Below, one piece after another: positions 7,473-14,526 of a stretch of 36,918 bases of DNA; position 1 is the stretch's first letter, and each line of letters opens with the position of its first letter. Both the position numbers and the translations under genes were made by a program. The notes beneath the pieces are model-generated. The model ran no database searches, was not told where the DNA came from, and worked only from the letters and a program-made list of their open reading frames with translations. The stretch comes from Aeromonas finlandensis (lineage in GTDB: Bacteria; Pseudomonadota; Gammaproteobacteria; Enterobacterales; Aeromonadaceae), in assembly GCF_000764645.1 (NCBI RefSeq), contig NZ_JRGK01000261.1, positions 1 to 36,918 on the forward strand, read 5' to 3'.

Positions 7473-7898
7473 ATGAACGCATCATTTGACGCCGCTTTAA
7501 ATGCCCTGGGCCACCACCTCGGGATCACGCTCACTGCAACAGACGGTGTTGCCAGCATCACGCTGGATAACAACCACACCCTCCATCTGGCTGCGTTAGG
7601 GGACAGCCAGCTTGCCCTCTTTATGCGCCTCTCTCCCCTTAAAGATGTGCAGCAGGCGATTGAGCTGTTGCAACAAAATCTCTTCTCGGTCGATCCCGCC
7701 AGCCCGCGCATCGCGCTCTCACCGGATAATCACCTTATCCTCTGGAGCCAGCATCCCCTGAGCGTCATGGATGGCAGCGCCCTCTATCAGGCCCTGAGCA
7801 CCCTGCACCACCATGGTCTGAGCCGATTATCGGCATCCTCTGCCGTCAGCGAGTCAAGCGGGCATGACAACTCGCCATCACCTCTGCTGATGGTCTAG
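7473..7898 (+). CDS. sycH: SycH-like type III secretion chaperone for AopH
   Basis: Class I secretion chaperones are small acidic dimers that bind the N-terminal region of one effector and deliver it to the export ATPase. This 141-residue protein has the same length as Yersinia SycH and the expected CesT/Tir-like pattern: an N-terminal helix (MNASFDAALNALGHHLGI), a strand run (VASITLDNNHTLHLAALGDSQLALFMRL), then a helix and further strands. Assignment rests mainly on size, fold pattern and the divergent position beside aopH. ATG 7473 is chosen because the chaperone-like helix begins there; an upstream ATG at 7410 would add 21 unrelated residues. No good Shine-Dalgarno precedes either start, so the exact start is less certain than the gene. 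Confidence 0.82.
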   Translation: MNASFDAALNALGHHLGITLTATDGVASITLDNNHTLHLAALGDSQLALFMRLSPLKDVQQAIELLQQNLFSVDPASPRIALSPDNHLILWSQHPLSVMDGSALYQALSTLHHHGLSRLSASSAVSESSGHDNSPSPLLMV

Positions 7899-8328
7899 AG
7901 AACCGCAGAACCGATATAAAGCCGCTTGCATCAGGCGGCCTGCTCACCGGCCAATGGCAGCCCAACCGCTCGCCAAGCTGCTCGCTTCGCCACCAATCTG
8001 GCCCGCGCAGTGTGATCCTCTTCACGCTTGGGGGCCAAATCGGACAAAACTAGGAAAATTTCCTAGCCCCACTAGGGATGGCTCTCAAGCCATTTATTTC
8101 CCCTCTGATTAGAGTCACCCCACCTGATGTCGTGACCCGCACCGCGATGGGCAACGCGCCCCGTCATCCCGTGCCGGGCCCGGGTTTATATGGATGGAGA
8201 GTCGAGCGCAGCAACGGCTGGCAGCCCCTGACTGTCTGTTCCCCCTTCCGTGGCGTGACCTCGAACAACCTGTCTACAAAGCAGGGGCACCGCGGAAATA
8301 CCGTCTATCTCGCAGAGGATGAACGAAG
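7899..8328. other. Intergenic region upstream of uhpT
   Basis: The 430 bases hold a GC-rich imperfect hairpin just after sycH (GCCGC/GCGGC near 7921-7940, no T-run) and the strong palindrome at 8050-8066. An open frame from 8078 to 8335 overlaps the uhpT start, has no recognisable homology and lacks a clear ribosome binding site, so I do not call it. Confidence 0.6.
8050..8066. promoter_or_regulatory. Palindromic operator candidate upstream of uhpT
   Basis: CTAGGAAA-A-TTTCCTAG is a perfect inverted repeat with 8-base arms, centred 271 bases before the uhpT ATG. A further half-like CTAGGG follows at 8073. In E. coli uhpT is activated by the response regulator UhpA at repeated CCTG-type elements; whether this site plays that part is not shown by the sequence. 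Confidence 0.4.
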
Positions 8329-9735
8329 ATGTTGAAATTTCTCCAACAGGTCCGGGTCCCCACCCTGGACCTGCCGGTCGAAGCCCGGCGCAAGCTCTGG
8401 TTCAAGCCGTTTATGCAATCTTATCTGGTTGTATTTATTGGCTATTTGACCATGTATCTGATCCGCAAGAACTTCAACATTGCGCAAAACGACATGATCC
8501 AGGAGTACGGTCTCTCCATGACCGAGCTTGGCATGATCGGTCTTGGCTTCTCCATCACCTACGGGGTGGGCAAGACCATCGTCTCCTACTACGCCGACGG
8601 CAAGAACACCAAGCAGTTCCTGCCGCTGATGCTGATCCTCTCCGCCCTCTGCATGCTGGGCTTCAGTGCCAGCATGGGCGGTACCGGTTTTAGCCTCTAC
8701 TTCATGATCTTCTTCTACGCGGCCAGCGGTTTCTTCCAGAGCTGTGGCGGTTCATGCAGCTACTCCACCATCACCAAGTGGACCCCTCGCAACAAGCGCG
8801 GCACCTATCTGGGTATGTGGAACCTCTCCCACAACGTGGGCGGTGCCGGTGCGGCCGGGGTGGCGCTGTTTGGTGCCAACTACCTGTTTGATGGCAACGT
8901 GCTCGGCATGTTTATCTTCCCCTCCATCATCGCGCTGGTTGTCGGCTTTATCGGCCTGCGTTTTGGTAGCGATTCACCGGAAGCCTATGGCCTTGGCAAG
9001 GTGGAAGAGCTGTTTGACGAGGTAGCGAGTGAAGAGGATATCGCCACCGAAGAGCAGAAGCTGACCAAGGGTCAGATCTTCGTGAAGTACGTGCTGCTCA
9101 ACAAGGTGATCTGGCTGCTCTGCTTTGCCAACATCTTCCTCTACGTGGTGCGCATCGGTATCGACCAGTGGTCCACCGTTTACGCTCACCAGGTGCTGGG
9201 CTTCTCCAAAGAGATCGCCATTCAGGGCTTCACCTTCTTCGAAGTGGGCGCACTGGTCGGCACCCTGATGTGGGGTTACCTCTCCGATCTGGCCAATGGC
9301 CGTCGTGGTCTGGTGGCTTGCGTCGCCCTGGCGCTGATCATCGCGACCCTGGGTCTCTACCAGCATGCCACCACCCAGTTCATGTTCCTGGGCTCCCTGT
9401 TCACCCTGGGCTTCCTGGTGTTTGGTCCGCAACTGCTGATCGGCGTCGCCGCCGTGGGCTTCGTACCCAAGCAGGGCATCAGCGTGGCCGATGGCGTCAA
9501 GGGCACCTTTGCTTACCTGATCGGTGACAGCTTCGCCAAACTGGGTCTGGGCATGATCGCCGATGGCACTCCCATCTTCGGTCTGACCGGCTGGACCGGT
9601 ACCTTCGCCGCCCTCGATATCGCCGCAGCCACCTGTCTGGTGCTGATGGGCTGTGTCGCAGTGGCCGAGGAGCGCAAGATCCGCCGCATCAAGCGCGAAC
9701 TGAAAGCCGCAACGCTGGCCGCCCAGATCGCCTGA
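8329..9735 (+). CDS. uhpT: Hexose-6-phosphate:phosphate antiporter
   Basis: A major facilitator superfamily antiporter of the organophosphate:phosphate family that imports glucose-6-phosphate and related sugar phosphates in exchange for inorganic phosphate; it also admits fosfomycin. The 468 residues match E. coli UhpT (463) almost throughout: [36 protein letters not shown] with the first essential arginine, [34 protein letters not shown] with the second essential arginine, and [19 protein letters not shown]. Twelve transmembrane helices are expected. The start ATG 8329 follows GAGG at 8315-8318 and reproduces the E. coli N-terminus. The regulators uhpA, uhpB and uhpC are not in this window. 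A terminator follows. Neighbouring PTS genes suggest a sugar-uptake neighbourhood. Confidence 0.97.
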   Translation: MLKFLQQVRVPTLDLPVEARRKLWFKPFMQSYLVVFIGYLTMYLIRKNFNIAQNDMIQEYGLSMTELGMIGLGFSITYGVGKTIVSYYADGKNTKQFLPLMLILSALCMLGFSASMGGTGFSLYFMIFFYAASGFFQSCGGSCSYSTITKWTPRNKRGTYLGMWNLSHNVGGAGAAGVALFGANYLFDGNVLGMFIFPSIIALVVGFIGLRFGSDSPEAYGLGKVEELFDEVASEEDIATEEQKLTKGQIFVKYVLLNKVIWLLCFANIFLYVVRIGIDQWSTVYAHQVLGFSKEIAIQGFTFFEVGALVGTLMWGYLSDLANGRRGLVACVALALIIATLGLYQHATTQFMFLGSLFTLGFLVFGPQLLIGVAAVGFVPKQGISVADGVKGTFAYLIGDSFAKLGLGMIADGTPIFGLTGWTGTFAALDIAAATCLVLMGCVAVAEERKIRRIKRELKAATLAAQIA

Positions 9736-9763
9736 TCCCCTGCAGATTGTCGCTGATTGTTCA

Positions 9764-9794
9764 GGGCCACCCACACGGGTGGCCCTTGTTGTTT
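9764..9794 (+). terminator. Rho-independent terminator of uhpT
   Basis: GGGCCACCC (9764-9772) and GGGTGGCCC (9777-9785) form a stem around ACAC, followed by TTGTTGTTT. Confidence 0.85.
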
Positions 9795-9952
9795 AGATAT
9801 ACTAAATACCCAACTGGCTCGGCGTGGCCTTCGTAGCCGCTCAAGGGGCAGGCATATCCCCATCAAGATCCCACTTTTTATATGGACTTTTGGTAAAAAT
9901 CCCCCGCTGGCGCTATCTTGTTGCTCCCCCTTGTCAGCATCACAGAGAGCAG

Positions 9953-10258
9953 ATGAAGATCGTCGCCGTCACCGCTTGCCCGACCGGTATCGCCCATACC
10001 TATATGGCCGCCGATGCCCTGCAAAAAGCCGCCACTGCACTGGGGCTCAAGATCAAGGTCGAGACACAGGGCGCCATGGGCATGGAGAACATGCTGACCG
10101 CCCGCGATATTGCCAGCGCCGATCTGGTGCTGATTGCCTCCGATATCGAGATTGAGCAGAAAGAGCGCTTCCTCGGCTGTTCCATCCATCAGGTAACACT
10201 GGAAACCGTGCTGCTGGATGCCCACGCCGTACTCAAGGCCCTGCCGATCTCGGTCTGA
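9953..10258 (+). CDS. Stand-alone PTS fructose-family EIIB subunit
   Basis: Protein of 101 residues that is a complete EIIB domain of the fructose family. The phospho-cysteine is Cys9 in VAVTACPTGIAHTYMAADAL; QGAMGMENMLTARDIASADLVLIASDIEIEQKERF follows the pattern of E. coli FrwB, FryB and FrvB. EIIB normally passes phosphate from EIIA to sugar bound in EIIC, but no separate EIIC gene is present here. ATG 9953 follows GAGAG; an earlier in-frame ATG at 9824 would add 43 residues overlapping the uhpT terminator flank. The stop overlaps the next start by one base (TGATG), so the two proteins are probably coupled in translation. Confidence 0.9.
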   Translation: MKIVAVTACPTGIAHTYMAADALQKAATALGLKIKVETQGAMGMENMLTARDIASADLVLIASDIEIEQKERFLGCSIHQVTLETVLLDAHAVLKALPISV

Positions 10259-11025
10259 TGCTGACCCGCGAGATCACCTTCTACTGCCAGCAGGGGATGT
10301 GCATCACCCAGGCCAAGCAGTTGAACCGGCTGGCGGGGATGTTCAAATCCGCCATCCGCTGCGCCAACCTCACCCGGCGCCAGACCGTCACCGCCAGCAA
10401 CCAGTTCTCCCTGCTCACCCTCGCCACCCGGCCCGGCGACCTCTGCCAGTTGCAGATTGAAGGGTGCGATGCCGAGCTGGCCCAGATGGCCTTTACCTGC
10501 TGGTGCGGCGAACTGGGCCTGCCGCTGGTGCGCCCACGCACCGCCGCGCTGGCGGAGTTGCGACTGGCAAATGCCCTGCCCGACTACCATTTTGCCCTGC
10601 GCCAGCTGGCCCATAGCCCCGCGCCGCTGAGCAAGGCCGAGGCCCTCGAGCATCTGATCGATCTGCTGCCCGCCGAACTGGTCACCGACCGCACCACACT
10701 GACCGCCGCAGTGGAACGGCGCGAGCAGGTCTCTGCCACCATCATCCGCCCGGGCCTTGCCATGCCCCATGTATTGAGCGAAGGGATTAGCCAGCCAGCG
10801 CTGACCCTGCTCAGTTGCAAAGAGTCCATCGAGTGGGGCTCCCAGATAGGGCCGGTAGAGACCATCATTTTGCTGGCGGTGCCGGTCGGCAGCGGGCGCG
10901 AGATCCTGCGCCCCCTCACCCGACTGGCGCAGGCGATGATCGACGATGTGGTCAGCCACGCCCTGCTGCAGGCGGGCTCGGCCCCCGCCCGTCAGGCCAT
11001 CGTCATCGAGAGCCTGCTGAGCTAG
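10258..11025 (+). CDS. HPr-like/EIIA(Fru) fusion with Cys in place of the HPr active-site His
   Basis: 255 residues in two parts. Residues 1-88 align without gaps to HPr over the first 35 positions, and again after a two-residue insertion (GMCITQAKQL for HPr GLHTRPAAQF; FSLLTLATRPGDLCQLQIEG for the second half). The phospho-histidine His15 is Cys15, and Arg17 and Pro18 are Thr and Gln, so this domain should not accept phosphate in the usual way. Residues about 105-255 are an EIIA of the fructose/mannitol type with phospho-His171 in RPGLAMPHVLSEG. E. coli FryA and FrwA have the order HPr-EI-EIIA; here the EI part is absent. Together with the coupled EIIB this may be a regulatory phospho-relay or may serve a distant EIIC. 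Confidence 0.8.
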   Translation: MLTREITFYCQQGMCITQAKQLNRLAGMFKSAIRCANLTRRQTVTASNQFSLLTLATRPGDLCQLQIEGCDAELAQMAFTCWCGELGLPLVRPRTAALAELRLANALPDYHFALRQLAHSPAPLSKAEALEHLIDLLPAELVTDRTTLTAAVERREQVSATIIRPGLAMPHVLSEGISQPALTLLSCKESIEWGSQIGPVETIILLAVPVGSGREILRPLTRLAQAMIDDVVSHALLQAGSAPARQAIVIESLLS

Positions 11026-11201
11026 GCACCGGACCAAGGCTGACAGGCGCAGCGGCGTGGGGAATGGTGGTGCGCGTGTGGGTGATGGTGGTCGGCATAG
11101 TGCAAAGCGCCAAATGAAAGCAGGCTCCGACCCCCGCGCAGTGACGTGAACTGCCCCATGGCCAGCTATCCCCCGCGCCCTGCGGCTATCAATTGACAAT
11201 A

Positions 11202-11247
11202 AAAAGACCCCCTCTTGCCCAATGGCGAGAGGGGGTCTTTTGTTTTT
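11202..11247. terminator. Bidirectional terminator between the PTS pair and nupX
   Basis: AAAAGACCCCCTCT (11202-11215) and AGAGGGGGTCTTTT (11228-11241) pair perfectly around a 12-base loop. T-runs follow on both strands, serving the convergent genes on each side. Confidence 0.92.
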
Positions 11248-11278
11248 GCCGCTGACTAACCGGCGATCAGATCAACCA

Positions 11279-12490
11279 TCAGGCCAGCGAGACAAAGATC
11301 CCGGCCAGGGTGGCGCTCATCAGGTTGGCCAGCGTGGCCGCCAGCACCGCCTTGAAGCCCATATTGGCCACATCGTGGCGGCGCTCCGGCGCCATGGTGC
11401 CGATGGAGCCAAGCTGCACCGCAATGGAGCCCAGATTGGCAAAACCACAGAGGGCGAAGGTGATGATGATCTGGGTGTGGGCACTCAGATCAGCCTTGAT
11501 ATTGGCAAAGTCCAGATAGGCGACGAACTCGTTCATGATCACCTTCTGACCAATCAGGGATCCTGCCGCCATCATCTCGCTGGCGGGCACGCCAATCAGC
11601 CAGGCCACGGGGGCAAACAGGTAACCCAGCAGCTGTTGCAAGGAGAGATCGGCCCAGCCGAACCACTCGCCGACGGTGGTGAGACCGGCATTGATCATGG
11701 TGATGACGCTGACGAAGGCGAGCAGGATGGTGCCGATGGCCACGGCGATCTTCATGCCGCCCATAGCGCCGCCCGCCAGCGCGTCGATGGCGTTGCTGTA
11801 GTCGCTCTTGTCGAGGGTGATCTCGGTCTGATCGCTCACCTGCTGCTGCTCCGGCACCAGCAGTTTGGCCATCAAGAGGCCACCCGGCGCCGCCATAAAG
11901 GAGGCGGCGATGAGGTATTTCAGATCCACCCCCAGACCGGCGTAACCGCCCAGCACCGAGCCCGCCACCGAAGCCATGCCACAGGTCATCACCGCAAAGA
12001 GTTCGGAGCGGGTCATACCGGCGAGGAAGGGACGAATAAGCAGCGGCGACTCCCCTTGCGACAGGAAGATGTTGCCGGTGGCCACCAGCGACTCGGCACG
12101 GCTGGTGCCCAGCAGGCGATGCACGGCGCCGCCCAATACCCGGATCACCCACTGCATGATGCCAAAGTGGTAGAGCAGAGCGATCAGCGCGCTGATGAAG
12201 ATCACCAGCGGCAGCACCCGCACGGCGAAGATAAAGCCGTTGCTGGCCAGATCGCCAAACACAAAGCGGATGCCACTGTCGGCAAAGCCAAGCAGGGCGG
12301 AGACGCCATTGCTCATGGCACCGAGCATGACTTGTCCGGGGGGGAAATAGAGCACCAGCGCAGCAAAACCGGTTTGCAGGGCGAGCGCACCCAGCACGGT
12401 ACGCCAGCGGATGGCACGGCGGTTTTCACTGGCCAGCCAGGCGATAAACATCAGGGCCAGCATACCGACCAGACTCAATAACAGTGTCAT
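11279..12490 (-). CDS. nupX: Concentrative nucleoside transporter (CNT family, NupX-like)
   Basis: An inner-membrane cation-coupled importer of nucleosides. The 403 residues carry the CNT core: FVFGDLASNGFIFAVRVLPLVIFISALIALLYH, GNIFLSQGESPLLIRPFLAGMTRSELF (substrate- and ion-binding helices), GMASVAGSVLGGYAGLGVD and the C-terminal FALCGFANLGSIAVQLGSIG. The ending NLMSATLAGIFVSLA and overall sequence resemble E. coli NupX more than NupC. ATG 12490 follows AGGTG. Likely monocistronic with a strong terminator. A CRP-like site lies about 230 bases upstream, in keeping with cAMP control of nucleoside uptake in enteric bacteria. It may work with CpdB, which releases nucleosides outside the cell. 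Confidence 0.9.
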   Translation of the reverse strand: MTLLLSLVGMLALMFIAWLASENRRAIRWRTVLGALALQTGFAALVLYFPPGQVMLGAMSNGVSALLGFADSGIRFVFGDLASNGFIFAVRVLPLVIFISALIALLYHFGIMQWVIRVLGGAVHRLLGTSRAESLVATGNIFLSQGESPLLIRPFLAGMTRSELFAVMTCGMASVAGSVLGGYAGLGVDLKYLIAASFMAAPGGLLMAKLLVPEQQQVSDQTEITLDKSDYSNAIDALAGGAMGGMKIAVAIGTILLAFVSVITMINAGLTTVGEWFGWADLSLQQLLGYLFAPVAWLIGVPASEMMAAGSLIGQKVIMNEFVAYLDFANIKADLSAHTQIIITFALCGFANLGSIAVQLGSIGTMAPERRHDVANMGFKAVLAATLANLMSATLAGIFVSLA

Positions 12491-12720
12491 CTTGCACCTA
12501 TGAAGAGAGGAGTTTCATATGGCAAATCTGCGGACAGGCATCGCGGGAGATCAGGCGGGAGAGGTGCCGACCCACGCGACACGCAAACCACAAACCTGCA
12601 GGTTAGTGGCGGGTCCCATCCTGGGGTCATTCACGTTCCAGGTGACAGCATGTATCGGGTGACGCCAGCGCCGTCGCAGGGGGAGATGCGGCCAGGTGGC
12701 GGGTCGGGCGGCGATGTTAC

Positions 12721-12736
12721 AGTGATCGCTGTCACA
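12721..12736 (-). promoter_or_regulatory. CRP-like site upstream of nupX
   Basis: Read on the minus strand, TGTGA-CAGCGA-TCACT differs from the CRP core TGTGA-N6-TCACA at one position. It lies 230 bases upstream of the nupX start codon. Confidence 0.55.
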
Positions 12737-12772
12737 GAAAAAGCAAAAAGACGATTGGCGGAATAACTTTTT

Positions 12773-12811
12773 CAAAAAATGCAATGCGGCCAGCTCGGGG
12801 CTGGCCGCATT
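12773..12811 (-). terminator. Rho-independent terminator of the ars operon
   Basis: On the minus strand AATGCGGCCAGC (12800-12811) and its complement (12783-12794) pair around five bases and are followed by TTTTTT (12779-12774). It lies just after the arsC stop. Confidence 0.9.
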
Positions 12812-12838
12812 GAGACTCTGATTTGAACTGCAACGCGC

Positions 12839-13264
12839 TTATTTGAGTCGCTTGCCGCTCGCATCCACCACCTGCTCGCCATCTTCCTTGGCGAAGGCCC
12901 CTTTTTGCTGATCGGGCAGAATATCGAGCACCACCTCGGATGGGCGGCACAACTTGGTGCCGAGGGGGGTGACGACGATGGGGCGGTTGATAAGGATGGG
13001 GTGGGCCAGCATGGCATCGATCAGCGCATCATCGCTGAAACGATCTTCCGCCAGAGCGAGCGCCTCGTAAGGGGGGACGTTCTTGCGCAGCAGATCGCGC
13101 ACCGGCATGCCCATGGCGGCGATCAGCGCCACCAGCTGATCGCGGGAGGGGGGTGTCTCCAGATAGTGGATGACCGTGGGCTCCACGCCGCTGTTGCGGA
13201 TCAGCTCCAGGGTGTTGCGGGAGGTACCACATTCCGGGTTGTGATAGATGGTGATTGCACTCAT
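12839..13264 (-). CDS. arsC: Arsenate reductase, glutaredoxin-dependent
   Basis: Reduces arsenate to arsenite with glutathione and glutaredoxin, producing the substrate of the Acr3 pump. At 141 residues it equals the R773 plasmid enzyme. The active-site cysteine is Cys12 in IYHNPECGTSRNTL, and the arginines that hold arsenate are in the LINRPIVVTPLGTKLCRPSE segment. ATG 13264 is chosen because the conserved N-terminus begins MSAITIYHNP; an ATG at 13279 would add five residues. It is the last gene of the operon and is separated from acr3 by a 14-bp tandem repeat. Confidence 0.95.
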   Translation of the reverse strand: MSAITIYHNPECGTSRNTLELIRNSGVEPTVIHYLETPPSRDQLVALIAAMGMPVRDLLRKNVPPYEALALAEDRFSDDALIDAMLAHPILINRPIVVTPLGTKLCRPSEVVLDILPDQQKGAFAKEDGEQVVDASGKRLK

Positions 13265-13310
13265 TTGCCTGTCTCTCATGAATCAAGTGAATAGAAAATG
13301 GATAGCAACA

Positions 13311-13362
13311 GTTAGCGGCCATCTGTTAGCGGCCATTTGTTAACGGCCATCAGTTAGCGGCT
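13311..13362. repeat. 14-bp tandem repeat, 3.7 copies, overlapping the acr3 stop
   Basis: Units start at 13311 (GTTAGCGGCCATCT), 13325 (GTTAGCGGCCATTT), 13339 (GTTAACGGCCATCA) and 13353 (partial, GTTAGCGGCT). The last unit contains the acr3 stop codon (minus strand TAA, 13354-13356). The repeats therefore fill the acr3-arsC spacer and place more in-frame or shifted stop triplets downstream. Confidence 0.9.
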
Positions 13363-14418
13363 TAGCCCCGCTTCGTACCAGGGTTTGCTGGCGTTGACAA
13401 TGCGCACCACCAGCAGCATGACCGGCACCTCGATCAGCACCCCGACCACGGTGGCAAGCGCCGCGCCGGAGTGAAAGCCGAACAGGCTGATGGCGGCGGC
13501 CACCGCCAGCTCGAAGAAGTTGGAGGCACCGATCAGGGCGGAAGGACAGGCGACCGAGTGCTTCTCCCCCACCTTGCGGTTAAGCCAGTAAGCCAGCCCA
13601 GAGTTGAACAGCACCTGGATCAGGATCGGCACCGCCAAGAGGGCGATAACCAGCGGCTGCTCGATGATGGCGTTGCCCTGAAAGGCAAACAGCAGCACCA
13701 GAGTGAGCAGCAGGGCCGCCACCGACCAGGGCTGGATGCGGGTCATGACGCCGTCAAAATGGGCCTCTCCCTTTTTCAGCAAGGCCCTGCGCAGCAGCTG
13801 GGCGATGATCACCGGAATGACGATATAGAGCACCACAGAGGTGAGCAGGGTATCCCATGGCACTACGATGCTGGAGACCCCGAGCAGCAGCGCCACCAGC
13901 GGCGCGAAGGCAAACACCATGATGAGGTCGTTCACCGCCACCTGCGACAGTGTGAAGTAGGGATCGCCGTTGGTGAGACGACTCCAGACAAACACCATGG
14001 CGGTGCAGGGTGCCGCCGCCAGCAGGATCAGGCCCGCTACGTAACTGTCGAGCTGATCCGCCGGCAGCCAGTCGGCAAACAGCACACGGATAAAGAGCCA
14101 GCCAAGGAAGGCCATGGAGAAGGGCTTGACCAGCCAGTTGATAAAGAGGGTGACCCCAATGCCCTTCATGTGCCCCTTCACCTGATGCAGGGCGCCGAAG
14201 TCGATCTTGAGCAGCATGGGGATGATCATCACCCAGATCAGCAGCCCCACCGGCAGGTTGACCTTGGCCACCTCCATGGCGCCGATCGCCTTGAACAGAT
14301 CCGGCAACCCCTGCCCCAGACCAATCCCCACCACAATGCAGAGGGCGACCCAGGCGGTCAGATAGCGTTCAAAAAAGCCGATGGCAGGCACGGCCTTGGC
14401 ATCACAGTTTGCAGACAT
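13354..14418 (-). CDS. acr3: Acr3-family arsenite efflux permease
   Basis: An inner-membrane arsenite exporter of the bile/arsenite/riboflavin transporter superfamily, about ten helices. The 354-residue protein has the essential cysteine in LLAAAPCTAMVFVWSRLTNGDP and the conserved glutamate helix VVGVLIEVPVMLLVV, plus PCPSALIGASNFFELAVA-like sequence near residues 300-315. ATG 14418 is chosen because GGGAG precedes it; an in-frame ATG at 14448 adds ten residues. ArsA normally partners ArsB; co-occurrence of ArsA with Acr3, as here, suggests an ATP-assisted Acr3 pump. It follows arsA after 108 bases that hold a GC-rich stem-loop. Confidence 0.93.
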   Translation of the reverse strand: MSANCDAKAVPAIGFFERYLTAWVALCIVVGIGLGQGLPDLFKAIGAMEVAKVNLPVGLLIWVMIIPMLLKIDFGALHQVKGHMKGIGVTLFINWLVKPFSMAFLGWLFIRVLFADWLPADQLDSYVAGLILLAAAPCTAMVFVWSRLTNGDPYFTLSQVAVNDLIMVFAFAPLVALLLGVSSIVVPWDTLLTSVVLYIVIPVIIAQLLRRALLKKGEAHFDGVMTRIQPWSVAALLLTLVLLFAFQGNAIIEQPLVIALLAVPILIQVLFNSGLAYWLNRKVGEKHSVACPSALIGASNFFELAVAAAISLFGFHSGAALATVVGVLIEVPVMLLVVRIVNASKPWYEAGLSR

Positions 14419-14496
14419 TACAGCTCCCGATGCGGCGCAATCCCGCATCTTCTATTGGTTCAAAACACGGGTTTATAACAAGTAAGGCATATTCAA

Positions 14497-14523
14497 GCCG
14501 CCCCGGCAGCAGACCGGGGCGGC
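14497..14523 (-). other. GC-rich intercistronic stem-loop between arsA and acr3
   Basis: GCCGCCCCGG (14497-14506) and CCGGGGCGGC (14514-14523) pair around seven bases. No T-run follows on the minus strand, so it is more likely a partial terminator or an mRNA-stability element that sets the ratio of upstream to downstream gene products. Confidence 0.55.
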
Positions 14524-14526
14524 GGC

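Larger units (their letters stand above)
12491..12838. other. Intergenic region between nupX and arsC
   Basis: The 348 bases contain a CRP-like site (12721-12736) and the arsC terminator (12773-12811). Nothing else is recognisable; a short frame at 12500-12766 has no homology that I can see. Confidence 0.6.

Noticed and set aside
7210..7485. N-terminal extension of aopH (70 residues upstream of ATG 7275)
   Set aside because: No similarity to YopH; the conserved secretion-domain start and an SD-like sequence support 7275.
8078..8335. 85-residue open frame before uhpT
   Set aside because: No homology, no convincing ribosome site, overlaps the uhpT start and includes the probable control region.
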